Counted from the stretch's first letter, positions 34,433-43,958 are shown. The stretch: DNA of 64,000 nucleotides from Clostridia bacterium (GCA_910575245.1 CAJTEN010000024.1:21384-85383); one strand, 5' to 3'. Numbers and translations are program-made. Notes: generated by a model from the sequence alone, not told the origin.

Positions 34433-36010
34433 TCACGGTGCAGGCGGTGCTTCCTCCGGCTGCGGCTGCGGCTCTGGCTGCGGCGCCTCCGGAACCGGCG
34501 CTGCAGGCGCTTCTGCTCCCGGCTGTTCTCCCGCTGCCGCCTGTGCCTCTGCTGCCGCCTGCGCTGCCGCGGCATCTGCGGCCGCCTGATAGGCGCCTGC
34601 CACTGCTTTAACTTCATCGATACTGTTAGTCGCGATAGCCGCCATAATGGCATTATACGCCCCTTCATCCTCCGTGGCTATGCCTACCGTCGCGCTTCTG
34701 GGCGCCTTCATATAGGAACTGCTGTTAACCTGCTCCCGGCTGACTTCCACGCCATTCTCACGCACTACCTTCCACAGCTGCGCCTTATAACCGATATGGG
34801 CAGACTGTACAGAACAATACCCTACCGGGCGGGACGCATCCGCGTGGATCACCTCAGTATCAGGATTAATCCGCTCAAGTACGACACTCTCATAACTTAT
34901 TTCCCGGTTACTGTCTCTCGTCTCCACACCATATATCGTAAATGTGATCTGTTTATCCGGTGTGGTACTTCCCTCTATATAGACGGGGTATTCCGTATTG
35001 TTTACAAATTTGAAATCCTTACCTGAAGATTCCGCAATCGCAGCATCCGCAGAAGGATCCACATAAGTGACAATCATAGAATGGTTGTACCGCTCTGTCA
35101 CCTCCAGCTCTGACAGCAAAACAGCATTATATAGAGTGGTAGACACCTGACAGATACCGCCGCCCAGACTGTCCACTACCTGCCCGTTCAGATAAGAGCC
35201 TGCCATATAATATCCGTTCGCCTGTGAAAAGGGAGCCACTGCCTCATATGTTGAGAATTCCTCTCCCGGATACAGCGTGGTTCCGTTAATCAGACTGCAT
35301 CCATTGGATACATTCGCACTGCGGGAACCGCCGGAGGTCGAATAACTGGTCGTAAAGGTTCCCAGCACATCCTTGACCTTCGCCAGATCCTCGGCCGTAC
35401 CCGCCGGTTCATCCACTGAGATAACCAGATCGACATCGCATTCTGTGCCGTCCCATTCACCTGCCAGATAGTCATAAACTGCATCCGCGGACGCCGCCGT
35501 ATCCACCACCATCCCTGACTGGCCTTCCGTAACCTGGAAACCGGTCTCTGTCTTGACCAAGGATGCGTTCACAGCCTCCTGGTTATACTGCTCCGCATTC
35601 TCCTCGATCAACGATTTGATCTTATTCTTATCAAAATCAAAACCTATATTATATACTTTATTATTGAATTCTAAATCCTTCAGTTCTTTATAGCATCGCA
35701 AAATATCGCCGTCCCGGCCGAAGTTTGCCGCCTCCTCAAGAATCTCTTCATTGCCCCATTTCAATCCTAACTCGGATGCCGTGGCAACAATAGCTCCCTC
35801 GTTTGCGACATGCATTGTAATCTGGGCGTCTTTGTAGGATTCCACATAAGACTCTATTGTCTGTCTTGCCTCCTCCATCGTCATACCGGACAGATCCATA
35901 TCATTTGCATAAATGCCTGATTCAATTTTGTCCCCCTTAGCATGTACCGGCATGGTAACTGCCATTACCAGCACTGCCATTATCGGAAATGTGACAGACC
36001 GTTTTTTCAT
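34433..36010 (-). CDS. VanW-family secreted cell-wall protein
   Basis: The 525-residue protein has a signal peptide (residues 1-24, ends VHAKG), peptidoglycan-binding-4-type repeats (ESGIYANDMDLSGMTMEEAR; a second about 150 residues later) and the VanW core (about 245-350; FSTYEAVAPFSQANGYYMAG, GGGICQVSTTLYNAVLLSEL). The last 75 residues are Ala/Pro/Glu/Gln-rich, probably a flexible wall-spanning tail. VanW proteins occur widely in Gram-positives, role undefined. ATG follows GAAAGGCAAGG. Confidence 0.87.
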   Translation of the reverse strand: MKKRSVTFPIMAVLVMAVTMPVHAKGDKIESGIYANDMDLSGMTMEEARQTIESYVESYKDAQITMHVANEGAIVATASELGLKWGNEEILEEAANFGRDGDILRCYKELKDLEFNNKVYNIGFDFDKNKIKSLIEENAEQYNQEAVNASLVKTETGFQVTEGQSGMVVDTAASADAVYDYLAGEWDGTECDVDLVISVDEPAGTAEDLAKVKDVLGTFTTSYSTSGGSRSANVSNGCSLINGTTLYPGEEFSTYEAVAPFSQANGYYMAGSYLNGQVVDSLGGGICQVSTTLYNAVLLSELEVTERYNHSMIVTYVDPSADAAIAESSGKDFKFVNNTEYPVYIEGSTTPDKQITFTIYGVETRDSNREISYESVVLERINPDTEVIHADASRPVGYCSVQSAHIGYKAQLWKVVRENGVEVSREQVNSSSYMKAPRSATVGIATEDEGAYNAIMAAIATNSIDEVKAVAGAYQAAADAAAAQAAAEAQAAAGEQPGAEAPAAPVPEAPQPEPQPQPEEAPPAP

Positions 36011-36150
36011 AAAATAACCTTGCCTTTCTCCGTAACTTAGTCTAATTCTGTCTTAGCCTAAATTGCCCTGACGGAAATAATATGTTAGAATACAGTTATG
36101 CGTAACAGATACGATAACCGGATTATACCCCTATACTTGCTGCCGCAAGC

Positions 36151-36246
36151 TTACAGCGCCGTTAATAAAAGCGGAAGTACCATTGCCAGGACAACAATGA
36201 TAATAATAACGGAAGATATGATCTTCTTTGTTTTCCTATTAAACAT
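36151..36246 (-). CDS. 31-residue single-pass membrane peptide
   Basis: A strong ribosome site (GGGGAGG, 8 bases) precedes an ATG at 36246. The product has a basic head MFNRKTKKI, one hydrophobic helix (SSVIIIIVVLAMVLPLLL) and a short tail. The size and layout recall small Firmicute membrane proteins such as Prli42, but the sequence differs, so no function is assigned. It lies upstream of VanW on the same strand. Confidence 0.6.
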   Translation of the reverse strand: MFNRKTKKIISSVIIIIVVLAMVLPLLLTAL

Positions 36247-36321
36247 GGAGTACGCCTCCCCATACGGTCCGTCCTCCGACAGTTACCGCATAATATTAGT
36301 TTTACTGAAAGGATATTATAT

Positions 36322-36939
36322 ATGAATTTAGTGTTTTTTGCAAGTGTTGTCGCACTTTCCATCGCCATCGCAGTCAATGTGCGCAGGAATAAAAAGACCC
36401 AGGCTGCCATAAATCAAGACTTCTGGACGCGGGAGAAGGAGGCCAACAGCACTCGCCGAAAGTCTTTGGATGATCTGGATTATATCCATATTCCCATAGA
36501 GCAGTTCCCCATGTCCCTCTTGGAAGATGTTCCCAAGGTTGATGATTATAAACAGATTATCATGACCTTGAAGGATCTGCCGGTGGTCAATTTCACCGGC
36601 ATCAGCAATACGGAACTGAAACTGCGCTACGGCGCCCCCAATATCGACATTCTGACGCAGTACGACCAGAATTATACACTTCTCGTGCGTACGCTGCAGC
36701 AATGGGCACAGGAGCTTTACGACGCGGGATGTATAGAGGAGGCTTGTCATATGTTGGAGTTCGCTGTATCTACCGGCACCGATATCAGCGGCACCTACCG
36801 TCTGCTCTGCCGGATTTACAAGGAGCAGCATACCCCTGAGAAGATCGGCAGTCTCTACCCGATTGCAGAGGTCCTTAATTCAGCCATGCAGAAATCTATC
36901 GTCCGTATTCTGCAAGAAGCCGAGCAATCTGCCGACTAG
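36322..36939 (+). CDS. Conserved hypothetical protein with N-terminal membrane anchor
   Basis: The 205-residue product starts with a TM helix (MNLVFFASVVALSIAIAVNV) and a basic stop-transfer, followed by a soluble, mostly helical domain (YTLLVRTLQQWAQELYDAGC, EEACHMLEFAVSTGTDISGT) that looks like a TPR-type arrangement. I know no function. Its 3' end overlaps the convergent exonuclease gene by 44 bp. Confidence 0.72.
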   Translation: MNLVFFASVVALSIAIAVNVRRNKKTQAAINQDFWTREKEANSTRRKSLDDLDYIHIPIEQFPMSLLEDVPKVDDYKQIIMTLKDLPVVNFTGISNTELKLRYGAPNIDILTQYDQNYTLLVRTLQQWAQELYDAGCIEEACHMLEFAVSTGTDISGTYRLLCRIYKEQHTPEKIGSLYPIAEVLNSAMQKSIVRILQEAEQSAD

Positions 36940-37612
36940 CTTCGCTGCGTGTAAGCCTCTCAATATCGTAATCTATTATCAGTTTATGCTTATCAACCAG
37001 TTTATATAACTGTTCTTTCTGGGGCACAGTGATCGGTGTGTCCCTTTTTACATGGTAAATTAACGGTCTGGGAGTAAACAGGCTCTTCTTTCCCTCCTCC
37101 GCTTCCTTATCATAAAATTCTTCCGCCAGCTTCCGATACAGTTCCACCGTAGCCTTCGCATCTCCCAGCGCTCTGTGCGCCTGGTGTCTGATCCCGTAAT
37201 ACCGGCACAGATATTCCAGACTCCGGCTCTCCAGACTGCCCAGGTACTTGCGTGCAATCTTCAACGTATCTATTCCATTCCTTTCATAAGAAACCCTGCG
37301 GTCAACTGCCGCCTTCTTCAGGAAAGAATAGTCGAACAGCACTCTGTGTCCCAGGAGCACTTCGGACTCTGTCACGGCAAGCAGCTTCGGAAGCACCTCC
37401 CCGATCTCGGGCGCCTGCACCAGCTGCCCGTCCCGGATCCCCGTCAGTTCAGTGATGCGTTCTTCCAGCAGCTCGTTCGGATTCACAAAGCTCTCCCATT
37501 CCTCAACGATCTTATTATTTAACACCCTTACAATGCCGATTTCAATAATCTTGTTCCTTTTAGGATCCAGTCCGGTAGTCTCCAGATCAATACACACATA
37601 CGATTCTGTCAT
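36896..37612 (-). CDS. 3'-5' exonuclease of the DnaQ/PolC-epsilon type
   Basis: The 238-residue protein shows the DEDDh motifs VCIDLETTGLDPKRNKIIEI (Exo I), LLGHRVLFDYSFLKKA (Exo II) and RHQAHRALGDAKATVELYRK (Exo III, H and D). A C-terminal segment (DKHKLIIDYDIERLTRSEAS) resembles a BRCT-type or SAP-like end. Stand-alone forms act in repair or RNA/DNA trimming. ATG 37612 gives the family N-terminus MTESYVCIDLET; the frame is open 20 codons upstream. Confidence 0.87.
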   Translation of the reverse strand: MTESYVCIDLETTGLDPKRNKIIEIGIVRVLNNKIVEEWESFVNPNELLEERITELTGIRDGQLVQAPEIGEVLPKLLAVTESEVLLGHRVLFDYSFLKKAAVDRRVSYERNGIDTLKIARKYLGSLESRSLEYLCRYYGIRHQAHRALGDAKATVELYRKLAEEFYDKEAEEGKKSLFTPRPLIYHVKRDTPITVPQKEQLYKLVDKHKLIIDYDIERLTRSEASRQIARLLAEYGR

Positions 37613-37886
37613 ATATTCCGTACCTTTCTCTTGCTCTGTGAATATTGTATCGCAGGCCACTTTATATAACATTTCCAGTATAGCATACTTCTGCTGTTTT
37701 CCCTATATTTTCGAGTCGGGAGTTGCGCCCGAAGTCGGATTTTGATACTCCACATTGCATATATTTGTCTGCATTTACTATTTTATGTGATTTTTACATA
37801 CATATTATTCCCTATAGAATACCTATATTGCGAATCGGAATATTTCTTACGCAAAATTAACCTACAATAATAAGAGGGTAAGGAAA

Positions 37887-38234
37887 ATGAGAACACGGAT
37901 TAAAGATCTACGATTAGAAAAAAAATTATCACAACAGGCACTGGCAAAGAATTTAAGCCTCAACCAATCTACACTGAGCAAGATCGAATGCGAAATAGCC
38001 GTTCCTGATGCTTTGCTTGTAAGTGATCTGTCACGTTTCTTTCATGTCTCTGCAGACTATGTATTGTATCTCGCCGAAGAGCGTCTTAATGCAGATTTAC
38101 TATTGGCTAACGACATGTTTCATCTGAAAAAATACCGGGATCATATGTCTATGTATCAGCAATTAAATCCACTGCAGCAGAAAACCTGCGACATTTTTAT
38201 GCAGAACATGCTGGGTATCAATGAGCTGTTCTAA
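37887..38234 (+). CDS. XRE-family transcriptional regulator
   Basis: The 115-residue protein has an N-terminal HTH (MRTRIKDLRLEKKLSQQALA, QSTLSKIECEIAVPDALLVS) and a short helical C-terminus. An imperfect inverted repeat, TTGCG..CGCAA, lies upstream at about 37,829-37,855 and could be its own operator. Single gene with its own terminator. Confidence 0.83.
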   Translation: MRTRIKDLRLEKKLSQQALAKNLSLNQSTLSKIECEIAVPDALLVSDLSRFFHVSADYVLYLAEERLNADLLLANDMFHLKKYRDHMSMYQQLNPLQQKTCDIFMQNMLGINELF

Positions 38235-38363
38235 TGCATCGCATAATCGGATCCCATCCATAATATTGCACTTCTAACAGGTTGGCAGGTCAATCCCCAT
38301 AATTTATTTTACATCAACCAGCCAACACTGTTCTTCATGACGGCACTAATGCCGTATGTCTAA

Positions 38364-38397
38364 AGGCGGAATCTTACGATCCCGCCTCATTTCTTTT
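38364..38397 (+). terminator. Rho-independent terminator after the XRE gene
   Basis: AGGCGG (38364-38369) pairs with CCGCCT (38382-38387), followed by the T-rich CATTTCTTTTC. A second small hairpin (ACGGCACTAATGCCGT) precedes it. Confidence 0.6.
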
Positions 38398-38429
38398 CTC
38401 TCTGAATTTACTGCATCCTGCACTGACAG

Positions 38430-39935
38430 TTACTTATTTAATGACGCGACAAATCTGCCGAAAGCCGCCTGGCCTTCTTCATCCCTCTTATAGACACCTG
38501 CGTCTTCCAGTACCTGCATGAACACATCTCCGATCTCCTTATGAAGAATATCCATGACCGTATCCCTGGTTATCTCAGGATACTTCGGCCGGAACTCGTC
38601 TACCCAGTCGGCATGTTTCTCAAGCAGTTCATCCTTACGGATATCCACACCGGAAAGAATCGCCTCCGCAAGCTTCTCCATCTCATCCTTCAGTCTGGCA
38701 GGAAGAACCGCCAGTCCCATAACTTCAATCAAACCGATATTTTCCTTCTTGATATGATGCAGCTTCGCGTGAGGATGATAGACACCAAGCGGATGCTCCT
38801 GGGTCGTGATATTGTTGCGCAGCACCAGATCCAGTTCGAACTTATCTCCTCTTTTTCTGGCAATCGGGGTAATCGTGTTATGCGGCTCACCGTCCGTCTC
38901 AGCATAAATAAATACGGATTCATCCGTATAAACCCGCCATGCATTCAGGATCACATCTGCCAGTGCGATCAGCCTGTCAGAATCTGCAGCGCAGATACGG
39001 ATCACAGACATAGGCCAGTTCACGATACCTGCCTCCACGTCTTCAAATCCCTTCACGGTAAAGCTTCTCTCGACCCCGGCCCGTGCCATGGCGAACTCAT
39101 AGTGGCCTCCCTGAAAATGGTCATGGCTTAAGATAGAACCTCCAACGATCGGCAGGTCTGCATTGGATCCGACGAAGTAATGAGGGAACTGTTTCACGAA
39201 ATCAAACAGCTTACAGAAGGTATCGTGCTCAATCTTCATCGGGATATGCTGTGAATTGAACACGATACAGTGCTCATTGTAATATACATAAGGAGAATAC
39301 TGGAATCCCCAGCGGCTGCCATTGATCACTACGGGAATGATCCTGTGATTCTGCCTTGCCGGATGGTTAACACGTCCCGCGTATCCTTCGTTCTCCATGC
39401 AGAGCAGGCATTTCGGATAGCCGCTCTGTTTCGCCGTCTTGGCTGCCGCAATCGCCTTCGGGTCTTTCTCCGGCTTGGACAGGTTGATGGTAATATCCAG
39501 GTCGCCATACTTCGTCGGCGCGACCCACTTCTGGTCCTTCTTAATACGGTATCTTCTGATATAATCCGTATCCTGACTTAACTTATAGAAATACTCTGTA
39601 GCCTCTTCCGGGCTGTTCTGATACCTGGCCTCGAATGCGGCAATTACCTCGCTCGGCCTGGGCACCAGCATACTCATGATCTTCGTATCGAACAGATCAC
39701 GGTATACGATACTGTTCTCCGTCATAATACCCTGCCCGTAAGCATAGTCCATCATATCGGACAACACCTCTTCCAGTTCATCCACGCTCATGCCTGCTTC
39801 TTCGTTACTGTCTTCCAGTTCATCCAGCCCGAACAGCTCCAGAAGCCTGTTAGTCGTGTAAATCTTATCGGCCTCCGTGATCAGTCCGGTCTGCAAGCCA
39901 TACTGTACCAGTTTTCTAATATTTTTCTGTATCAT
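38430..39935 (-). CDS. galT: Galactose-1-phosphate uridylyltransferase, class 2
   Basis: The 501-residue enzyme is of the long Firmicute class (galT type 2): AVLPARLKDEMEKLAEAILS at the end, PVVINGSRWGFQYSPYVYYN and the His region ILSHDHFQGGHYEFAMARAG. It moves UMP from UDP-glucose to galactose 1-phosphate in the Leloir pathway. ATG 39935 lies behind GAGGG; an ATG 4 codons and a GTG 10 codons upstream are alternatives. It follows galK with a 226-bp gap. Confidence 0.93.
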   Translation of the reverse strand: MIQKNIRKLVQYGLQTGLITEADKIYTTNRLLELFGLDELEDSNEEAGMSVDELEEVLSDMMDYAYGQGIMTENSIVYRDLFDTKIMSMLVPRPSEVIAAFEARYQNSPEEATEYFYKLSQDTDYIRRYRIKKDQKWVAPTKYGDLDITINLSKPEKDPKAIAAAKTAKQSGYPKCLLCMENEGYAGRVNHPARQNHRIIPVVINGSRWGFQYSPYVYYNEHCIVFNSQHIPMKIEHDTFCKLFDFVKQFPHYFVGSNADLPIVGGSILSHDHFQGGHYEFAMARAGVERSFTVKGFEDVEAGIVNWPMSVIRICAADSDRLIALADVILNAWRVYTDESVFIYAETDGEPHNTITPIARKRGDKFELDLVLRNNITTQEHPLGVYHPHAKLHHIKKENIGLIEVMGLAVLPARLKDEMEKLAEAILSGVDIRKDELLEKHADWVDEFRPKYPEITRDTVMDILHKEIGDVFMQVLEDAGVYKRDEEGQAAFGRFVASLNK

Positions 39936-40161
39936 CTCAACCCTCATTTCTGCGCACTCTTCCACTCATGCCTTCTACCAATCCTTCCTGCGGGCTTTCT
40001 CCATGTACTCGTCATATATTCGCCATATCATATTAGGAAGAATCTATCTGGCAATAACCATTCGCATCCTCCCGAAAGCCGGAAAGGGACATATCGGAAT
40101 CCACATCCGGTGCGCACAGCTGCGGATCCCATGCCGAAAAAGCCAGCAGCAATGCTTTACA

Positions 40162-41325
40162 TTATAGTCTGCCCGGACCGTCTCCAATCTGCACAACATA
40201 GAAATCAGCCGTCTTGCCCACCCGTTCCTGATAGGCGGCGCCAACCTGTTCCTTAAATGTCTCTACTGCATCATCGCGTACGATACTTACGGTACAGCCG
40301 CCGAAGCCGCCGCCGGTAATACGGGAACCAATCACACCGTCAACCTTCCACGCTTCCTCCACCAGTACATCGATCTCGTCACAGGACACTTCATAATCAT
40401 CGCGAAGAGATACATGGGATGCATTCATCAGTTCTCCGAACAGCTTCAGATTATCATTCTTCAATGCTTCTACCGCACGGATCGTCCTCTGATTCTCATA
40501 CACCGCATGTTTCGCCCTTCTCAAACGCACTTCACTCCGGATCACAGACTTATGTGCCTCAAACTGCTCTTCTGTCAGATCGCCCAGCCCTTTAATATCC
40601 ACCACTGCCTGCAGCTCTTCCAACGCCTTCTCACACTCGCTTCTTCTCTCATTGTAAGCCGAGTTCACCAGAGAATGTTTTACATTGCTGTTCGTAACCA
40701 CGATCTTCGATCCATCCAGCACAAGCGGCGCATACTCATAAGACAGATCTGCCGTATCTAAGAAAATGGCATTGTCCTTCTTACCCATTGCGGATGCAAA
40801 CTGATCCATAATACCACAGTTCATGCCGTTAAAATTGTTCTCCGAATACTGGCCAATCTTCGCCAAATCCACGTTTGTCACATCGAATCCATATAAATCC
40901 TTCAGGAGATAGCCCGTCACGACTTCCAGGGAAGCGGAAGAAGATAACCCTGAACCGTTGGGGATATTTCCATTCAATACAATATCCAGCCCACAGTCCA
41001 TCTTCATGCCTCTTTCGGCGAATGCCCACATAACCCCCTTCGGATAGTTCGTCCAGTCAGCCTCTTTAGAAGGTGTCAGGTCATCCAGGCTACCTTCAAC
41101 AATCCCCAGTTTCTCAAAATTCATGGAATAAAAAGTTAATTTTCTGTCAGCCCTCTTCCTTGCAGCGACATAAGTACCGATCGTCAGCGCACAGGGAAAA
41201 ACATGTCCGCCATTGTAATCTGTATGCTCCCCGATCAAATTCACGCGCCCCGGCGCAAAATACACATTCACGCCCTGTACATCCCCATAAAGCTCTTCGA
41301 ACTTCTTTAACACTGTTGCCTTCAT
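40162..41325 (-). CDS. galK: Galactokinase
   Basis: The 387-residue GHMP kinase has GRVNLIGEHTDYNGGHVFPC, the phosphate loop NIPNGSGLSSSASLEVVTGY and GSRITGGGFGGCTVSIV. It makes galactose 1-phosphate for GalT. AGAAGGAGGACATC precedes the ATG. Transcribed from a sigma-A-type promoter (41428-41456) next to a divergent-sense-free AraC gene upstream on the same strand, its likely activator. Confidence 0.95.
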   Translation of the reverse strand: MKATVLKKFEELYGDVQGVNVYFAPGRVNLIGEHTDYNGGHVFPCALTIGTYVAARKRADRKLTFYSMNFEKLGIVEGSLDDLTPSKEADWTNYPKGVMWAFAERGMKMDCGLDIVLNGNIPNGSGLSSSASLEVVTGYLLKDLYGFDVTNVDLAKIGQYSENNFNGMNCGIMDQFASAMGKKDNAIFLDTADLSYEYAPLVLDGSKIVVTNSNVKHSLVNSAYNERRSECEKALEELQAVVDIKGLGDLTEEQFEAHKSVIRSEVRLRRAKHAVYENQRTIRAVEALKNDNLKLFGELMNASHVSLRDDYEVSCDEIDVLVEEAWKVDGVIGSRITGGGFGGCTVSIVRDDAVETFKEQVGAAYQERVGKTADFYVVQIGDGPGRL

Positions 41326-41427
41326 TAATGATGTCCTCCTTCTCTTCTCCTATTTATATTCCTGCCGTTATGTTATGAAAATATTCATTAGCATGTTGTT
41401 ATCATATATAAAAAAGTGTATTTCTAA

Positions 41428-41456
41428 AATATCCCATTGTTGCACAAACCTGTCAA
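41428..41456 (-). promoter_or_regulatory. Promoter of galK-galT
   Basis: On the minus strand TTGACA (41451-41456) and GATATT (41428-41433) are 17 bp apart, about 100 bp upstream of galK. The perfect -35 and a weak -10 fit an activator-assisted promoter. It lies in the short gap after the AraC-type gene. Confidence 0.6.
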
Positions 41457-41469
41457 AATGTTGTAAAGG

Positions 41470-42381
41470 TCATAGCGCCCCCTCGTTCAGGCTGTTGATC
41501 TGATTTATAAAGTCCTCCACCTGCTTCAAATGCTCCTTATTCCGCCGCGTTTCCCCCTTCTGTATTTCCTTGCGGTAAGCCGTAGGGGACATTTTCTTCA
41601 TCTGCTTGAATGCCTTGGTGAATACCAGCGGATCATGATAGCCGCAGGACAGGGCAATGCTTTCTATCGTCAGTTCTGTCAGCTGCAAAAGCTCGGTAGC
41701 CTTCGTGATACGGAATGCCGTCAGAAACTGCTGCGGCGACATTCCCATTGAATTCTGAAAAAGGGTGTACAAATAACTTCTGTTTATGCAGACATATTTC
41801 GCCACATCTGTAACTTTAATGGAGTTGCAGTAATTACTCTGAATAAAAGAGATCGCTTTGCGCACATAAATATTCGCCCTGTCGGTCTCATTCTTCTCCT
41901 CCACCGTTGTCCCTTCGGCGATAACAGAGAGAAAAATCCCCAGCTGCCCATTGCGGCGCAGGTCATGGGACAGCCCAAACGTATTATGCTCCATCATATC
42001 TTTCACAATCTGGTACAACTGCTCCGATGCATCTGACCTGAAAACAGGCTGCCTGACAGACAGCCCGATGTTACTGACATACTCTGCCGCCTGCGTACCG
42101 CTGAAACCGACCCAGACATAGGTCCAGGGCTCCTTCTCATCCGCCTGATAGAATGCCAGTTCATCGGGCGTGATCAGGAACCCATATCCCGCTTCCAGCG
42201 GATATTCCTTACCGCCGATAGAGAATCTCCCCTTGCCGCTTAATATGTAGTGTACCAGATAATGAGGTTTTAATGCCGGTCCGAAGCTGTGCAGTCCCTC
42301 TGTCTGCGAAAGCCCGCAGCAGTTCACGTACAGGCTGCCCGTCTGCTCTCCGGCGAATTCCAGTTTGTATGCCTTTTCCAT
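41470..42381 (-). CDS. AraC-family transcriptional regulator
   Basis: The 303-residue protein has an N-terminal cupin-like ligand domain (HYLVHYILSGKGRFSIGGKE, EPWTYVWVGFSGTQAAEYVS) and two C-terminal HTHs (IKVTDVAKYVCINRSYLYTL, TIESIALSCGYHDPLVFTKA). It probably senses a sugar and activates the galK-galT operon beginning 145 bp downstream. ATG 42381 is used; the frame is open upstream to a TTG at 42420. Confidence 0.87.
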   Translation of the reverse strand: MEKAYKLEFAGEQTGSLYVNCCGLSQTEGLHSFGPALKPHYLVHYILSGKGRFSIGGKEYPLEAGYGFLITPDELAFYQADEKEPWTYVWVGFSGTQAAEYVSNIGLSVRQPVFRSDASEQLYQIVKDMMEHNTFGLSHDLRRNGQLGIFLSVIAEGTTVEEKNETDRANIYVRKAISFIQSNYCNSIKVTDVAKYVCINRSYLYTLFQNSMGMSPQQFLTAFRITKATELLQLTELTIESIALSCGYHDPLVFTKAFKQMKKMSPTAYRKEIQKGETRRNKEHLKQVEDFINQINSLNEGAL

Positions 42382-42444
42382 ATACAGCCTGCTTTCTGCC
42401 TGAAATAGCTTCTTTAGCAAAATTCCGTTAAGTTACGCAGTGCT

Positions 42445-43119
42445 TTAAACAAGTCCGTTATCTGTCTGCAGCAGTTCACTGCGCCACCGGGAACCCAATG
42501 TCAGGCAGGCTTCATAATCAAACCGGCCTAACGCCGCCGTCAACCTTTCCATATATACAGCATCCTCACCTGCAAAATCATAGACAGACAGTTCTTTCAG
42601 AATTTCTTCGGCTCTGGCGGCATCATATTCTTCCAAACAGGCCAACAGCTCTGACAGCAGTCCCTGCACCACACCGTTCTCTGCCGATTTCTTCTCCGTC
42701 CCCTGCCCATCATTAACATGATATGGCATGATAACGCCGTACATCCCTCTGTAAAGCGCAAGAAGCCCTGCCGTACCCTCTAGTATCGCCTCCCACTCCC
42801 GGTTCTTGCCATGCCATTCCATTTCTTTCGCCATATTCGACAGTTCCAGCGCTCCGACCGTCCTGGACGTGCTTTTCAAGGAGTGGACCTCTATCGTATA
42901 GGTCTCAATATTCCGCTCTTTCACGGCACGCTCTATGGCCTGTGCCTGTGTCTCTATGCAGTCCGCATACTCAGACAGGATCTCTCTGTACAACTCCGCA
43001 TCCTGCCCTGCATATTCCAGCCCCGCCTTAACGTCGATCCCTTCCATCCTCCATAACAACGGATTCTCTTCCCTGTCAGGGACCACACTTTCCTGATGTC
43101 TCATATATTCTGTTTCCAT
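42445..43119 (-). CDS. Histidine phosphotransfer (HPt) domain protein
   Basis: The 224-residue protein has an HPt domain in residues about 30-125, with phosphoacceptor His79 in EVHSLKSTSRTVGALELSNM. The second half (about 145-220) is a helical region rich in Leu/Glu/Ala of unknown role. It is 106 bp downstream of a stand-alone receiver, a likely phosphorelay partner, but no kinase is linked. The ATG 5 codons downstream (43104) has a comparable ribosome site. Confidence 0.82.
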   Translation of the reverse strand: METEYMRHQESVVPDREENPLLWRMEGIDVKAGLEYAGQDAELYREILSEYADCIETQAQAIERAVKERNIETYTIEVHSLKSTSRTVGALELSNMAKEMEWHGKNREWEAILEGTAGLLALYRGMYGVIMPYHVNDGQGTEKKSAENGVVQGLLSELLACLEEYDAARAEEILKELSVYDFAGEDAVYMERLTAALGRFDYEACLTLGSRWRSELLQTDNGLV

Positions 43120-43225
43120 TTCCCTTCACCAGCCAGCCCTGGCCATTCCTTCTCTTTCCCTAATTGTCCTATCCTGGTCCGTCCGCCTCCGCACCTGCTG
43201 TCCCGAAAGACAGGCTGCCGTCCTG

Positions 43226-43630
43226 TTACCCAAGCGCTTCTTTCATCTTCGCAAGCAGTGCGTTCCTCGCCACCGGCTTGACAATGTACCCTGCCGGACG
43301 CAGCGTAAGACACTCCCTGATTGTTTCCGTGCCAGTCTGTCCCGTAAGGAAAAAAACCGGAATATCCTTAGTCCTGTCCCTGCTCTGCATGTCCTTAAGG
43401 ACAGCGGCACCGTTATTTTCAGGCATCAAATAATCCAAAAGTACCAGATCCGGCGTATATTTCGACATAAACTCCATCGCCGTCCTGCCGGAGCTGATCA
43501 CTGTCACCTTATAGTGATCCTTTAAATAATATCGAAGCATTTTCAGCTCGTTCGGATCGTCATCCACGATCAAAATGTGTTTCCTGTCAGATGCCGTTCC
43601 TGCAGTTGTCATCCCTCTCCCATCATCCAT
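43226..43630 (-). CDS. Stand-alone response-regulator receiver domain
   Basis: The 134-residue protein is a receiver only: HILIVDDDPNELKMLRYYLK, phosphoacceptor Asp66 in LVLLDYLMPENNG, Thr in VFFLTGQTG and Lys in GYIVKPVARN. With no output domain it acts through protein contact. GGAGGGTAAGACAAC precedes the ATG. Operon with the HPt protein downstream; probably two steps of one relay. Confidence 0.85.
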   Translation of the reverse strand: MDDGRGMTTAGTASDRKHILIVDDDPNELKMLRYYLKDHYKVTVISSGRTAMEFMSKYTPDLVLLDYLMPENNGAAVLKDMQSRDRTKDIPVFFLTGQTGTETIRECLTLRPAGYIVKPVARNALLAKMKEALG

Positions 43631-43758
43631 GTTGTCTTACCCTCCTTCCTTATATTCTTCCTGTCATGATTGTGTCCACGCCGCTTTTCCTATAATTAAT
43701 ATTGTATCATTAAGCCGCTTATCTTTCTATGCATTTTTCAAATCTGAGAAAAATACGT

Positions 43759-43821
43759 GTAACAGTTCGGCCCAGGACTTTGCATTTGGTGCAAAAAAAC
43801 TTTGCATTTGGTGCAAAGTTT
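43759..43821. repeat. Composite palindromic repeat, second copy
   Basis: Half module GTAACAGTTCGGCC, then AGGACTTTGCATTTGGTGCAAA and a tandem AACTTTGCATTTGGTGCAAAG. It is the same pair of modules as at 21360-21432, in the opposite arrangement and with the hairpin module duplicated. Confidence 0.65.
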
Positions 43822-43920
43822 GTAAGAACATGTAAATTTGTCCAATAGAGAATCTGCCCCTCGCCGCAGGCGACTTGGAATGGGCAGATTCCGCTTCTCT
43901 TTGGCGCCACTATTTTTCAT

Positions 43921-43958
43921 AAAATAAAAAATGTGCCTTTCTCTGCAAGACACATTTT
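43921..43958 (-). terminator. Terminator after tRNA-Gly
   Basis: AAAATGTG (43928-43935) pairs with CACATTTT (43951-43958); the minus strand continues TTTTTATTTT. It is 13 bp past the tRNA 3' end. Confidence 0.75.

Noticed and set aside
36098..36325. 75-codon plus-strand frame upstream of the hypothetical gene at 36322
   Set aside because: It has no ribosome site and covers, on the other strand, the better-supported 31-residue membrane peptide.
43848..43891. Second terminator or attenuator near tRNA-Gly (GAATCTGCCC..GGGCAGATTC)
   Set aside because: There is a stem of 10 bp but no T-run on either strand and no gene it obviously serves.
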